IMG/VR virus record: IMGVR_UViG_3300033148_006706
Coordinates: 62,001 to 126,000 of that record
Reading direction: 5' to 3' (one strand)
DNA length: 64,000 bases
Origin: a virus
The notes below the pieces were generated by a model, which saw nothing but the letters and a program-made list of their open reading frames with translations, ran no database searches and was not told the origin of the DNA. The translations under genes were made by a program, and so were the position numbers. Shown here piece by piece: positions 1-10,500 of the stretch; positions within the stretch are counted from its first letter, which is position 1, and every line of letters begins with the position of its first letter.

Positions 1-197
1 TAGATTATTCTTTAATTGATATTGATATATCCAGATTTGATATATTAATAAGCAAAGTTTATAATAATCAAAGATACAAAGATTTAATACTCGATATTAA
101 TAATATCGATTATATTTGGAATCAAGAAATAGGACGAACAATAATTTTTCCTACTAAATCTGATTTAGAAAGGTTTATCGAAGATTTTATAGAATAA
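1..197 (+). CDS. C-terminal end of a small tail/baseplate protein (5' partial)
   Basis: The frame is open from base 3 to a TAA at 195-197, giving about 64 residues that begin upstream of the window. The end of the product contains WNQEIGRTIIFPTKSDL, a short segment resembling small LysM-like or adaptor proteins encoded just before the baseplate hub in contractile-tail phages; that link is inference. Its stop overlaps the ATG of the next gene by one base (TAATG), which suggests translational coupling within the baseplate operon. The N-terminus is unseen, so the exact family is uncertain. Confidence 0.6.
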   Translation, partial: DYSLIDIDISRFDILISKVYNNQRYKDLILDINNIDYIWNQEIGRTIIFPTKSDLERFIEDFIE

Positions 198-1381
198 TGA
201 AATACTACGGATATAATATAAAATTAAAAATTAATAAGAGCGTTGATCTCGATGATCCTAGTCTTTACTCTTTTTCTCTTACAGATAGTATCTTCAACTT
301 ACTTAATTTCGGCACTATATCGTTCTATGATATAGGCGGACATTTTAGAGAATTTCTAATATTGGAAAACGGCAATGAAGTAAATGTAACTTTTGGTAGA
401 GGGGAGACAATTAATAAATGTAATTATAATATAAAAAGTAACAGTATAGATAGAACAGAGAGTACAAATAGTATAACAGGAGAAATAAAAACAAAAGTAG
501 AACATGCTTGGGGATCAGCAGATGAAAAAATAAAAAGCATTGCTTACGATGATACGATATCTAATATAATTTTAAAACTTGCGAATAGCTATCAATTTAA
601 AAATAAAGATATTACTACAACTCACGATAGAGATATTTGGTATCAACCTTTATTAAATGATATTGATTTTATACAACAACAGTTATTGCCTAATGTGTAT
701 TCAACTTCAAGTAGCGATACTCCTTTATTTTGTTATACCACATACGATAACAATATTCACCTTATTAGCGCAAAAGAAATGTTTGACAAAAAACCAGTAA
801 AAGAATTGTTTTTTACTCCTGCATCTTATAAAGAATTTGAAAGCATGATATTTGTTTTAAAACACTGGACTGTTAATTCTGATGATTATGATAATTTGTT
901 GAATCAAACCATTACTTATATAGATAAAGAGAGCGGTAGTATAATAGAAAAAACAGATAAATTTAAAGATCATTTAATAAATAAAAGCGGTAAGTTATTT
1001 CACATAGGAGATGATAATCAAGCTAAAGGATACGAAAAATTCTTATATAAAGAAAAAGGGCAAAGAGAAAATATCTATAAAGGACAAATTATTAATAAAT
1101 TAAAAAAGAATTATTTTATAAATGAGTTGATGATTACCTGCCCCTATGATCCTAATTTAAAAGCAGGAGAAACGATAAAGTTAAATATTTTTTTATCTGG
1201 GGAGGGAAAGAATCCTGTAAGATCAAAAAGACTCAGTGGAAAATATATAATTGAAGCTAGCGAACAGATATGGAGTGCACAATTAAAGAAAGCTTTTTCT
1301 AAATTGCTTATTGGAGTACCCTCTAGCGGTACCGATCCTAATATTCCTAGTGATTATAGATATAAAGAACTTTTGGTATAA
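197..1381 (+). CDS. baseplate hub protein (gp27/gpD-like)
   Basis: This 394-residue protein lies directly before the spike gene, where contractile-tail phages place the hub that trimerises at the tail tube end and holds the spike. There is no single diagnostic motif. The mixed beta-rich sequence, the length and the synteny (hub, then OB-fold spike, then gp25-like wedge) support the call. The start is coupled to the upstream stop. A short internal frame beginning at 1311 in the spike frame overlaps this gene and is rejected as an N-terminal extension of the spike. Confidence 0.65.
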   Translation: MKYYGYNIKLKINKSVDLDDPSLYSFSLTDSIFNLLNFGTISFYDIGGHFREFLILENGNEVNVTFGRGETINKCNYNIKSNSIDRTESTNSITGEIKTKVEHAWGSADEKIKSIAYDDTISNIILKLANSYQFKNKDITTTHDRDIWYQPLLNDIDFIQQQLLPNVYSTSSSDTPLFCYTTYDNNIHLISAKEMFDKKPVKELFFTPASYKEFESMIFVLKHWTVNSDDYDNLLNQTITYIDKESGSIIEKTDKFKDHLINKSGKLFHIGDDNQAKGYEKFLYKEKGQRENIYKGQIINKLKKNYFINELMITCPYDPNLKAGETIKLNIFLSGEGKNPVRSKRLSGKYIIEASEQIWSAQLKKAFSKLLIGVPSSGTDPNIPSDYRYKELLV

Positions 1382-1385
1382 AACT

Positions 1386-2177
1386 ATGTACAATATAAGA
1401 TTATACTACGGAAAAGTAGAAGAGAATAACGACCCTGATAAAGAATCAAAAATACAGGTACGATTATTACCTGAGATGAAAGATGTAGCAAAGTCTGATT
1501 TGCCCTGGGTACGTCCTTTTCTAGTAGAGAATATGACGGAGGAGGCAACATCTCATTGTCCTTTAGAAGAAGGTAGTACAGTTTGGGTATTCTTTTTAGA
1601 CGAGTACTTTAAATATGGCTTTTACATTAAAGCAACTTTTTTAGATGATTTATTTGATTATGACTCTGTAAAAAGCGATATTGATTCTATAAGTGATTTA
1701 GACTCTCAATCCTATCCTCAACCGAAGTTTACAAGATATAAAGACGGAACTATAGTATTTCACAATTCTGAGACAGGGGAGACAGGAATTTATCATAAAA
1801 GCGGTTCTTATAATGTAATCGATAAAGATGGAAATGTTTTTTCTTATTCAACCGGAGATATTAAAATTTATAATGATAATGGCTCAATCACAATAGATTC
1901 TAACGGGGAGATAGAATTAAATAATTCAAATACTTCTACCTTTACTGTTAAGAATGGAAGTTTTGAATTTGATGGCAATGCAAAAAGTTTAGTTAAATAT
2001 GAAGATTTAATTACCGCATTGGATTCAATGTTTACTCAAATTCAGACCATGGTAATGATTGATCCTCTTACAGGAGTTGCAGGGCCACCTCAAGCTCCTT
2101 TTAATCAAATGAAAACCACTATTTGGGATGCTATCAAAACTAATGCTAAATCAACTACAATAAAAACTCAATCATAG
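1386..2177 (+). CDS. baseplate central spike protein (gpV/gp5-like)
   Basis: The 263-residue product begins with an OB-fold-like region (residues about 1-100, KIQVRLLPEM and LPWVRPFL, as in spike N-terminal domains). It continues as short beta repeats (DKDGNVFSYSTGDIKIYND, then SITIDSNGEIELNN) typical of a triple-stranded beta-helix spike, and ends in a helical tail. The ATG at 1386 was chosen over the longer frame from 1311 because the latter adds a hydrophobic extension overlapping the hub gene. Role: the membrane-piercing tip of a contractile tail. Confidence 0.75.
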   Translation: MYNIRLYYGKVEENNDPDKESKIQVRLLPEMKDVAKSDLPWVRPFLVENMTEEATSHCPLEEGSTVWVFFLDEYFKYGFYIKATFLDDLFDYDSVKSDIDSISDLDSQSYPQPKFTRYKDGTIVFHNSETGETGIYHKSGSYNVIDKDGNVFSYSTGDIKIYNDNGSITIDSNGEIELNNSNTSTFTVKNGSFEFDGNAKSLVKYEDLITALDSMFTQIQTMVMIDPLTGVAGPPQAPFNQMKTTIWDAIKTNAKSTTIKTQS

Positions 2178-2199
2178 AAAATTTTACTAATATATTATA

Positions 2200-2607
2200 A
2201 TGGCAATAAAAGACATTAAAGAAATAGATTATCCTCAAGTTTATGATCTAGATTATAGGGGCGGGATAGACGCCCAAGGGTTTATAAGGGAAACTTGGGG
2301 CGATAGGGCTCTAGTAAATAGTCTTAAATTATGGATTTCTTCTTTTAAAGGGGATTTAATTAATAATCTCAATACGGGAGGAAGAGTTGTACAACATCTT
2401 CTAAAACCTATGCGTCAAGTGGATATACAAAATTTCAAGCAATCGATTCGTGATGGCATAGCAATGGATTACGGCCCCACTTTAAAGATAAAGAAACTCG
2501 AAATAACACCCAATTATGAAGAAAGGGTGTTTGAAATTTATATGGAAGTTTATTCAAAAGAATTAAAGTATGTTACAGGATTATATGAAAAAATAAAAGG
2601 AGTTTAA
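2200..2607 (+). CDS. gp25-like baseplate wedge protein
   Basis: The 135-residue protein sits between the spike and the gp6/gpJ-like wedge, the usual place of the gp25/gpW family that nucleates sheath assembly. A long helix with HLLKPMRQVD followed by beta strands (KIKKLEITPNYEERVFEIYMEV) fits the family fold. There is no Shine-Dalgarno sequence before the ATG. Instead the motif ACTAATATATTATA directly abuts the start, a motif that recurs at other starts in this genome. Confidence 0.65.
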   Translation: MAIKDIKEIDYPQVYDLDYRGGIDAQGFIRETWGDRALVNSLKLWISSFKGDLINNLNTGGRVVQHLLKPMRQVDIQNFKQSIRDGIAMDYGPTLKIKKLEITPNYEERVFEIYMEVYSKELKYVTGLYEKIKGV

Positions 2608-2611
2608 AAAA

Positions 2612-4507
2612 TTGGATTTTTCTTTTAATAGTATAAAAGATAGAATAATAACAAGTTTAAGAAGTAAGTCCGAATGGGCAAATATACTTTATTTCTCCAC
2701 CAATATGCGGCTTATTGAAGCAGTTGCAAAAGAGATTGAAGAGTTGGCTAGGTATGATGAATATTTAACTAGAGAAACAAAATGGGATTTAGCTAGAAAC
2801 AAATCATCTTTAGTAACGCAAGCTGCAGTACTGGGATATAAACCTCATAGAAAAATAGGTGCTAGGCAAAAATTGTGGGTTAGTTCTAAAGAGAAAGCGT
2901 TTTCTCCTGAGTGGAATCAATATACGGTTTATGAAGCAGGAGATGTGGTACGCTATGGTGAACAAAATACACTGTATGAAGCGCTAGTAGATAATCAAGG
3001 AGTGGAACCTACTAACACTAATTACTGGAAAAAAACCACTGCCGTTCATTCTTCTGTTATAGGTATTCCTAAATACAGCATATTTAAAACAGAAAATGAT
3101 ATCTATTTTACATCAATGAGCTCGGTTGATTTGCTTACTACTGAGAACTATGCAGAAATTGATGTAGTACAGGGCATACCGAGAACATTTACAACTATTG
3201 CGCAAGGTTTAATTTATGAAGAAATAGAAATAGAAAATGATAGTATAGATAACAGTTTCTATGAATTAAGAGTTAATAATGATCTTTGGACAGAATATAA
3301 TGATATTAGACAGGCCGAAGCTGATGATAAAGCTTACCAAATATTAAATAAATTAGATTTTACAGGAATTATTATTAGATTTGGAAATAATTTAACTGGG
3401 AAAAAATTAAGTGCAGGCGATACCATAACTTTTAAATATGTAGAAACTTTAGGGGAACTAGGTGATGCGTTATCTAAAGGTGTCGTAAATACTGTTGTCT
3501 CCACTCTAGTAGACAATAAGGGAGAAACTGTTGATGGATATTGTTATAACGATGAAGTTATATCGGGCGGTAAGGATGTAGAGCATATAGAGGATATAAG
3601 AAGTAATGCAAAATATACGTTCCAGTCTGGTTATAATGTAGTAGGTAAAAACGATTACAAAATATATCTATTAAATAATTTTGATTTTATACAAAAATGC
3701 GTTGTATGGGGAGCGTATGAACAGAACATTGATGATGGAAAAGACCCTTGGGATTGGATCTCTACTCAAGAAAACCTTGTCTACATTTCAGCATTTACAA
3801 CAGGAGAAACCCCTACTCAATTACAAAACAATCAAAAAGTGGAGATAATACAAGATATAAATGAAAAGAAGCCCCCTACTGATATTATTATTTTTAAAGA
3901 TGTTGTATTCGTTAATATGATCTTTAACACAACAGCCTATTTATCAAGTACCACCTATTTATTGTCAGAAACTAAAACACTCTTAGAGCAAGCTATCCAA
4001 GAGGAATACAATATTACAAATTTAGATTTTGAACAAAATATCTATGAAACAAATTATAAAGCTTTTATCGATAATTTTGATGAAGTAAGGTATCATAATA
4101 CAACTATACAATTTTATAATGTTGAAGACTTTACAAGTGGAGACTATAGTCAAGCAATTCCTTACGAAGCTAGCGCAACTGCTATTATGATTCCTGTAAA
4201 AACAAAATCGGTATACGTTTATATTAAAGACACTTCGGATGAAGATGCTACATACGTTCATATAGGAACAGATAATGGTGGAGGGGGATTTAATCCAACA
4301 GAAGGATATGATTTAAGTGGAAGTACTATTAACTATAATACAGGAGCAATTCAAATAAAAGAGTCTTCAGGAATGAGTGGAGATTATTCTAAATATGAAA
4401 TGAAAGTGGTATATAGCACATCGGAAGATGATTTAATTTTACAGGGCAGAAATCATATTTTCTATTTAAGAGAAGTTAATGTTGAAACTCTTTATCTTAC
4501 CGAATAG
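2612..4507 (+). CDS. gp6/gpJ-like baseplate wedge protein with inserted carbohydrate-binding-type segment
   Basis: At 631 residues, the start is TTG with a good ribosome binding site (AAAGGAG about 10 bases upstream). The N-terminus resembles baseplate J / gp6 wedge proteins (helical segment with LARNKSSLVTQAAVLGYKP). Residues about 98-142 contain W-x5-Y-x5-GD-x-V and P-x6-W spacing, the pattern of chitin/cellulose-binding type 5/12 modules. Such a module in a wedge protein could contact surface glycan; that role is inference. The C-terminal half contains a second small beta domain. Confidence 0.65.
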   Translation: MDFSFNSIKDRIITSLRSKSEWANILYFSTNMRLIEAVAKEIEELARYDEYLTRETKWDLARNKSSLVTQAAVLGYKPHRKIGARQKLWVSSKEKAFSPEWNQYTVYEAGDVVRYGEQNTLYEALVDNQGVEPTNTNYWKKTTAVHSSVIGIPKYSIFKTENDIYFTSMSSVDLLTTENYAEIDVVQGIPRTFTTIAQGLIYEEIEIENDSIDNSFYELRVNNDLWTEYNDIRQAEADDKAYQILNKLDFTGIIIRFGNNLTGKKLSAGDTITFKYVETLGELGDALSKGVVNTVVSTLVDNKGETVDGYCYNDEVISGGKDVEHIEDIRSNAKYTFQSGYNVVGKNDYKIYLLNNFDFIQKCVVWGAYEQNIDDGKDPWDWISTQENLVYISAFTTGETPTQLQNNQKVEIIQDINEKKPPTDIIIFKDVVFVNMIFNTTAYLSSTTYLLSETKTLLEQAIQEEYNITNLDFEQNIYETNYKAFIDNFDEVRYHNTTIQFYNVEDFTSGDYSQAIPYEASATAIMIPVKTKSVYVYIKDTSDEDATYVHIGTDNGGGGFNPTEGYDLSGSTINYNTGAIQIKESSGMSGDYSKYEMKVVYSTSEDDLILQGRNHIFYLREVNVETLYLTE

Positions 4508-4518
4508 GGGCGTGATGA

Positions 4519-5934
4519 ATGGACATAACTAAGAATTTGCCTAAAATAATGAGAGGGAATTCCTTTTGGACTCAATTTGTTGAGAGCATTAAAGATGAAC
4601 TTCTTAATATTCAAGCAGAAATAGAAAAGAAGAAAAATTTTTATAATGTCAAAGAAATTGATTCAATAGAAGAATTAACTGATATAAATAAGTCCTTAGG
4701 TACAGAAGTTGATTTAACTCTTTTTGAAAACAAAACCACAGAAGAACAAATTAACTATATGAAGCAGGAGACCGAAGGAATTACTTATAAGATAAGAACA
4801 AAAGGTGTGTATGATTATTTTCAATATGTATTTAATAGAATTTACGAAAGAGGCAATCTATATATCGCTTATGTAACCGATACCGATTATATCTTTAAAG
4901 CGATTGATTATAAAAGAACTTTAAGAGAAGTAAAAAATCATGATTTTTCTACACCTTTTGTAAAAACTTATAATGTGTTTCCTTTCTTTGACTTAACAGT
5001 AGATATACAAGGACTAGATGATATCCCGGTAAAACATTTAGATGAAGACCCGACATGGTATTTAGACTCTGATTTATTTGAGTCTACAATTAAAATTACC
5101 AATCATATTATGGTTGAATTTATATTAGATGAAATAGTATCACAATTTGATAATAGCATAAGTGGTAATTTCTTAATTACAGAAGAATATTTTAGATATT
5201 TAGAACGGGCTACAGAATACGGAAGAAGAGTAAGCGATATTCCTCATATAGGGGGGCAATTAACATTATTAACAGATATGAGCGGGGATTATAATGTTAT
5301 ATATGACATTGAAGCATACTGTAGAACTACAGAATATTTAAATGATGAAGAAGATTTTATTTATCTATTAGCCGGAAATGATAATGATGGGTTTTTTTAT
5401 AAAAAAGAAATTAATTTTAATGAACGATATACAGATTCTAAAACAAATCCCACATATTTTATGATGCAATCTTATATTCCAGCTAGGGAAATATATCCGG
5501 ATATAATAGCACAAGGAGATGGAGTTAATACCACTTTTGATAGCAATACTTACGGATTATTAGAGCATCCTGAGATAGTTCCTAATACTTTTAAAGTGCT
5601 CTATGTGCATAATGCAACTAATTATGAAGGGTACGATGATGGGAATGGTAATATAACAAGTGATGATGGAAGTACACACGGTTCAATCACCTATGCTACG
5701 GGAGCTTATACTATAATAACCTATGACGATGGGGAGGAGATAAGTTATGCCCCTGATGATGGAACTAATATCGAAACAAGATATAAAACTAAAAAAGATT
5801 TAAAAATTTCTAAGATAAGAGTATTAAATAGCGATGAAAATGCAGTAATAGAAGGAAATTTTCCATTAGTTCAATTTTATAATGAAAATAATTATTTAAG
5901 CATACAATGTATTGTTTATAACAGCGAGAGTTAG
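4519..5934 (+). CDS. tail protein (gpI-like position)
   Basis: A 471-residue protein encoded 11 bases after the wedge gene and before the collar fibre, the position of P2 gpI-like proteins that join wedge and fibres. The N-terminal 110 residues are helical (ESIKDELLNIQAEIEKKK), as in that group. The remainder is beta-rich with several acidic, glycine-rich loops. No catalytic motif is visible, and the family assignment rests mainly on gene order. Confidence 0.55.
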   Translation: MDITKNLPKIMRGNSFWTQFVESIKDELLNIQAEIEKKKNFYNVKEIDSIEELTDINKSLGTEVDLTLFENKTTEEQINYMKQETEGITYKIRTKGVYDYFQYVFNRIYERGNLYIAYVTDTDYIFKAIDYKRTLREVKNHDFSTPFVKTYNVFPFFDLTVDIQGLDDIPVKHLDEDPTWYLDSDLFESTIKITNHIMVEFILDEIVSQFDNSISGNFLITEEYFRYLERATEYGRRVSDIPHIGGQLTLLTDMSGDYNVIYDIEAYCRTTEYLNDEEDFIYLLAGNDNDGFFYKKEINFNERYTDSKTNPTYFMMQSYIPAREIYPDIIAQGDGVNTTFDSNTYGLLEHPEIVPNTFKVLYVHNATNYEGYDDGNGNITSDDGSTHGSITYATGAYTIITYDDGEEISYAPDDGTNIETRYKTKKDLKISKIRVLNSDENAVIEGNFPLVQFYNENNYLSIQCIVYNSES

Positions 5935-5941
5935 GATAACA

Positions 5942-5974
5942 TACTAATATTATATAATATACAAAGGGAGAAAA
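5942..5974 (+). promoter_or_regulatory. putative phage promoter motif plus RBS before the collar fibre
   Basis: ACTAATATTATATAATAT lies in the 44-base gap before the collar gene, followed by a ribosome binding site AAAGGGAG and the ATG at 5979. The first 12 bases match the motif seen before several other genes on both strands. Here the spacing allows transcription to start between the motif and the RBS. Confidence 0.4.
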
Positions 5975-5978
5975 TTTA

Positions 5979-7589
5979 ATGAGTAGAAATATAACAGATT
6001 TTGGAACTCAAAAAATCTATTTTGATTATGCTGCTCCGGCAATATCGGAAGAATTTAATAATATAATGCATAAAGTAGTGAGAAGCGGTTTATATAGAGG
6101 GGGTAGTTTATCAGTTGAGTCAACATCACAAGTTAGAATATCCCCAATGGTTGTATTTATAGAGAATTCTAATAAATCTAGTGCTGATTTATCAGTACGA
6201 ATTGAAACCACTGAAGATATAGTTCTAAATATAGACGAAACCGACCCATTTGTGATTTGTCATTATGAATGGTATAACGATCCTGTCTCTTACATGGAAG
6301 TTAAAACAGTAGCAGGAGGTTTAATAGGAGAGTACGATTTAATACTGGGAAGTGGGGTTTTTACTAACGGGGATTTAACTGGATTTGATACAACCGAAAG
6401 AGATTATATATCTTGGGATGCTGATACCACTAGATTAGGAGAGTCAGCTACGATAGTAAGTTCCCCATCCGGAGGAACTCAAACTAATTTAAGCGGGGAA
6501 ACTGATATAGTAACTGCAATACAAGAAGTGTTCAACAGATTGATTGATTTAAGTGGAGTAGAAGACGATGCGGTTAAGAATCGACATATTGATTTTGGCA
6601 CTTCAGCAACTCAAATAAACAGTAATGATATTCCTATAGGAAAAAATATAACCACCGGCGGTACAATAGATAGTGTTACACAATCCGATATTACTTCCAA
6701 TGTTATTGAAATACTGTTTGATGCTTTAGCTGATTTAAGTGGAGCAGATGACAATTCTGTAAAAGAACGACATGTTGATTTTGGTACAGGACAAAATCAA
6801 ATTGACGGGGATTTACTTCCTCTAGGAACCGCAATATCTAAAGTAATTTCAGAAGCTACTAATGTAGATTTTGCTAACAGTAAAAAAATAAGAGAAGCCC
6901 TGAAAGACACTATAGATAGAATTGCTCAAGTATCAGATCAAGTAACTACGAATAAAAACAGCATAAGTTCTTTACAGACAGATGTAAATACAAATAGCGA
7001 TAGAATAGATAAGACCTATGGAATTCCTGTAGGAACTATAATGATGTTTGACGGAAGTAATTGGCAAGATGATGTTACTCTGCCTGGATGGTATGCTTGT
7101 GTAGCCGCAAATAGTGTACACGGAGCTCCTGATTTAGAAGATAAATTTATAAGAGGAGGCAGTAAAGGAACTAAAGGAGTTGACTATGGAGTAACAGGAG
7201 GTAGTGATACTGCTACTTTAAATAGTAATAATCTACCTCCTCATACTCATAGTATTAGTTTATCTCACAATGCAAGTATAGGAGCTACAGCTCCCAGTCA
7301 CAGTCATGGAATGGCACATACGCATAAATATACGAGATTTACCGTTGATTATCATCGTACTACTGTTGTTACAGAAAATATTAACAAGTTATGGGCAGGC
7401 CGGTCTGAGGTAAATACAGGCGGTTCAAGTAGTGCAAATACAGGTGTTTCTGCACCATCGCATAGCCATTCTATTTCTATTAGCAATCATTCTGGTAATA
7501 CAGGGAACGGGGGGTTTGCTAATTCAGCATTTAGCATCGTTCCCCAATATTATTCTGTTATCTATATAAGAAAGTGTTATCAAAGGTAA
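5979..7589 (+). CDS. tail collar/short fibre protein with metal-binding His cluster
   Basis: The 536-residue product ends in a phage tail collar-type tip. Residues about 415-455 and 490-510 are rich in HxH pairs (PPHTHSISLSHN, SHSHGMAHTHKY, SHSHSISISNHS), like T4 gp12, whose His residues coordinate a metal inside the trimer. The C-terminal FSIVPQYYSVIYI is typical of collar domains. Two internal repeats (RHIDFGT..QIN and RHVDFGTGQNQID) and a heptad-like segment near residue 325 suggest a trimeric shaft. The C-terminal tip probably contacts the host surface. Confidence 0.8.
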   Translation: MSRNITDFGTQKIYFDYAAPAISEEFNNIMHKVVRSGLYRGGSLSVESTSQVRISPMVVFIENSNKSSADLSVRIETTEDIVLNIDETDPFVICHYEWYNDPVSYMEVKTVAGGLIGEYDLILGSGVFTNGDLTGFDTTERDYISWDADTTRLGESATIVSSPSGGTQTNLSGETDIVTAIQEVFNRLIDLSGVEDDAVKNRHIDFGTSATQINSNDIPIGKNITTGGTIDSVTQSDITSNVIEILFDALADLSGADDNSVKERHVDFGTGQNQIDGDLLPLGTAISKVISEATNVDFANSKKIREALKDTIDRIAQVSDQVTTNKNSISSLQTDVNTNSDRIDKTYGIPVGTIMMFDGSNWQDDVTLPGWYACVAANSVHGAPDLEDKFIRGGSKGTKGVDYGVTGGSDTATLNSNNLPPHTHSISLSHNASIGATAPSHSHGMAHTHKYTRFTVDYHRTTVVTENINKLWAGRSEVNTGGSSSANTGVSAPSHSHSISISNHSGNTGNGGFANSAFSIVPQYYSVIYIRKCYQR

Positions 7590-7592
7590 GGT

Positions 7593-10500
7593 ATGGGTAC
7601 TGAGCAGTTTGATGATATAGTTGGGAAAAAGATAAAATCTAATCTTGAAATAACCACTGAGGAAAAATATCCCGGTAATCCCGAGTACGCTAACAATGTA
7701 GATGGAGATTATACTAATGCAATTGGTGATGCGGTTGAAGCGTATGTCAATGGAGAAGAAACTCAACCACCCGATATTCCTCAATGGGATTCCCCAGCTT
7801 ACGACTTAGAAATAATAGAAGATGGAACGGGTCTAAAAAAACCTAAAATTACACTTCACTGGATTGATACATCTTCTGATATATTAACAGAAAATTTTCT
7901 TATTTATAAGACAGATAACTCGGGTGGAACTTTTGGTACTTTAACCTTATATGATAAAATACCAGCGGATGAAACTGATTACGTAGATGAAAAATTATCT
8001 TTTAATACAGGATACCGTTATGCAATAAGAGCGGAAGATAGATTTCTAAATCGTTCTGATTTAACAGATTATCAGGAGATTACAACTCCTACGGTTCCTG
8101 AACCATCTCGACCTACTGATAAAATCGTAACAGGTGCCGGGGTAAAACAAATCGGTTTAAAATTTCAAGGATCGCCATCTTTTGAAGATATTTTATATTA
8201 CCAAGTTGAATCAAGAAGTGCTACGGCAGATCCAGATGGATACGGTGGTTATGAGGTACCTGCATCTCCTTCTTGGGGAGATTGGGAAGTAATAAATCAA
8301 TCTCTTTCTACTCGAATAATACATGAAAATTTAGACTATACTAAATGTTATCAGTATAGATACCGCTCGGTAAATTCTTACGGAGTATCAGGGAGTGCAA
8401 ATAGCGAAGAAGGACATAGTGAGCTATTATCAGATATAGTTATCCCGCTAAAAGTAAAAAGAGATGACTTAGATTGGGATATCCAGGATCAAATAGATGG
8501 TAAATTAGATTATTATATAACACATTCTTCACAAGACCCTAAATATCATCCTGTTTACGGTTGGCCTGATACAAGTAAAGACGATTTAGATCATCATAGG
8601 GATATTTGGTATCAAATCGATACTGGGCTAAAAAAAGTTTTTAATGGTTATACTGGACTATGGGAAAATCAACCAAATATAACTAAATTAACTATTGCCG
8701 ATGATAATGTCCTTACTCCTTCCGAGAAATTAATATTAAAGAAAGAATGGAATACGATAGCTAAAGAAAAAATAGTATTACTTACTCAATTTGGTTTAAA
8801 AGAAGGAGAAATCGGTGGTGTTGAAACCGAGAAATATAACTACATAAGCGCTTATAATACACTAGATAGTTATCTAAATAATATAATAGATGGAATTCTT
8901 AAAGAATCAAACTACTTACAAGTAATAGAAGATATTGCAGGAGCTACGGCCAGAGATGATGGGTTTATCTTTTTATTCTTTCAAGATTCTACTCCTACAG
9001 CAAATGGAGCAGGAGATTTATGGATAAATACCGAAGATGAGTTAGATATTCTTTATAAATGGAACGGCTCAAATTGGATAGAACAGACAGGTGTTTCAGA
9101 AGAGGATAGATTAAAAATAGTTTCATTAAAACAAACAACGGGTAGTGATGATGAGATTGTAATTTATTTTCAAGATTCAGAGCCTAGTATTCCCGCATCC
9201 GATGAAGATGACCTGTGGGTAGATACTGACGGTGGAGATTATCTCTACAGACATACTTCTGGAGGAACATGGGAGATAGTCGAATCTGCTATTCTAGACA
9301 TAAACGGTGAAGAGCTAAGAGGAAAGTTTAGAGATTATTATGATGCAAAACAAGAATTAGTCAAAGCGATATCTGACGTATCCGCTGATGATATGAGAAC
9401 AAGATTTGTAAATAATACCTATATGATCGATATCGAAAATGATAAAATAGACAGTACAACATACTTTGTAGATTTCATAAATAATGTTACTAGAACCTCT
9501 ATTAAAGTCTATTCAGTAAAGGACGAGGATAAAAACAATTTAACTGGCCTCCAAGCAGATGATTTACTAGTTGCTACAGATACATTTAAAGAGTATCGAT
9601 ACAATGGAGCGTCTTGGGAAGAGTTAACAGAGACTAATACTGATTTTTTGCGAGCATTTATTGATGCTGATCATTTGAGAACAATTTACATTCCTGCCTC
9701 TGATGCTGACTTACCAAGCTTTTATCAGGCTAGAGACTTACTTATCCCCACAGCTACATTTTCTAATAATGATGGTTCTACTACTAAAGAATTTCAAAAA
9801 AATTCTGTATATATTACCACAGTAAATGAAATTAGCGCATTTAATAACGCCCACTGGGGATTAAGTATAAAATATACCGATGATACGCTAGCCAAGTATA
9901 AAACATCGGTATTTGATTCTCCACCTAATTGTGAATATAATGCGGGGGAAGAACGATGGGAAGTTAATACAAGTCTAGGCGATAGTTATGTAAGTGAAGA
10001 TATATTTGTGCCAGGGCAGGAATATGTAATTTTTGATGGGAGTACAACAAAAACATTTGATAAGGGAGAGGTTTATGTAGCTAGCATAGCGGATGAGGAG
10101 GCGCATAGAAGAGATGGCTATCCGTTTGTAAATACTCATTGGGAAAGAAAATTAAGATTCAGTCAAGAACTGGATGATATAACAGAAGATAATAAATTAA
10201 GTCCTACTGAAAAGCTAGCTACAAAGAAAGAGTGGGAGATAATTAGAAAAGAGTATCCTTCGATAATAGAAGAAGCTGTAGAGCAGGGGGTAAATACTTT
10301 TAGTTTTAAATCGGCTTACGACGAATTAGATGATTACCTGAATAATGAAAGTACAGGATTATTAAATGATACGAGCACTACTTCTGATATCGTAGGCGAT
10401 ACTTTTAGATCCAAGTTCAGTAATTATTACGATGAAAAAGCTAAAATTCTTAGATCGATAGCGTATATGGCGTCTCAAGACGCTTACAGTGGAACTGATT

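Noticed and set aside
1311-1385. N-terminal extension of the spike protein
   Set aside because: It would overlap the hub gene by 71 bases and lacks an RBS; ATG 1386 lies after the hub stop and fits the OB-fold start.
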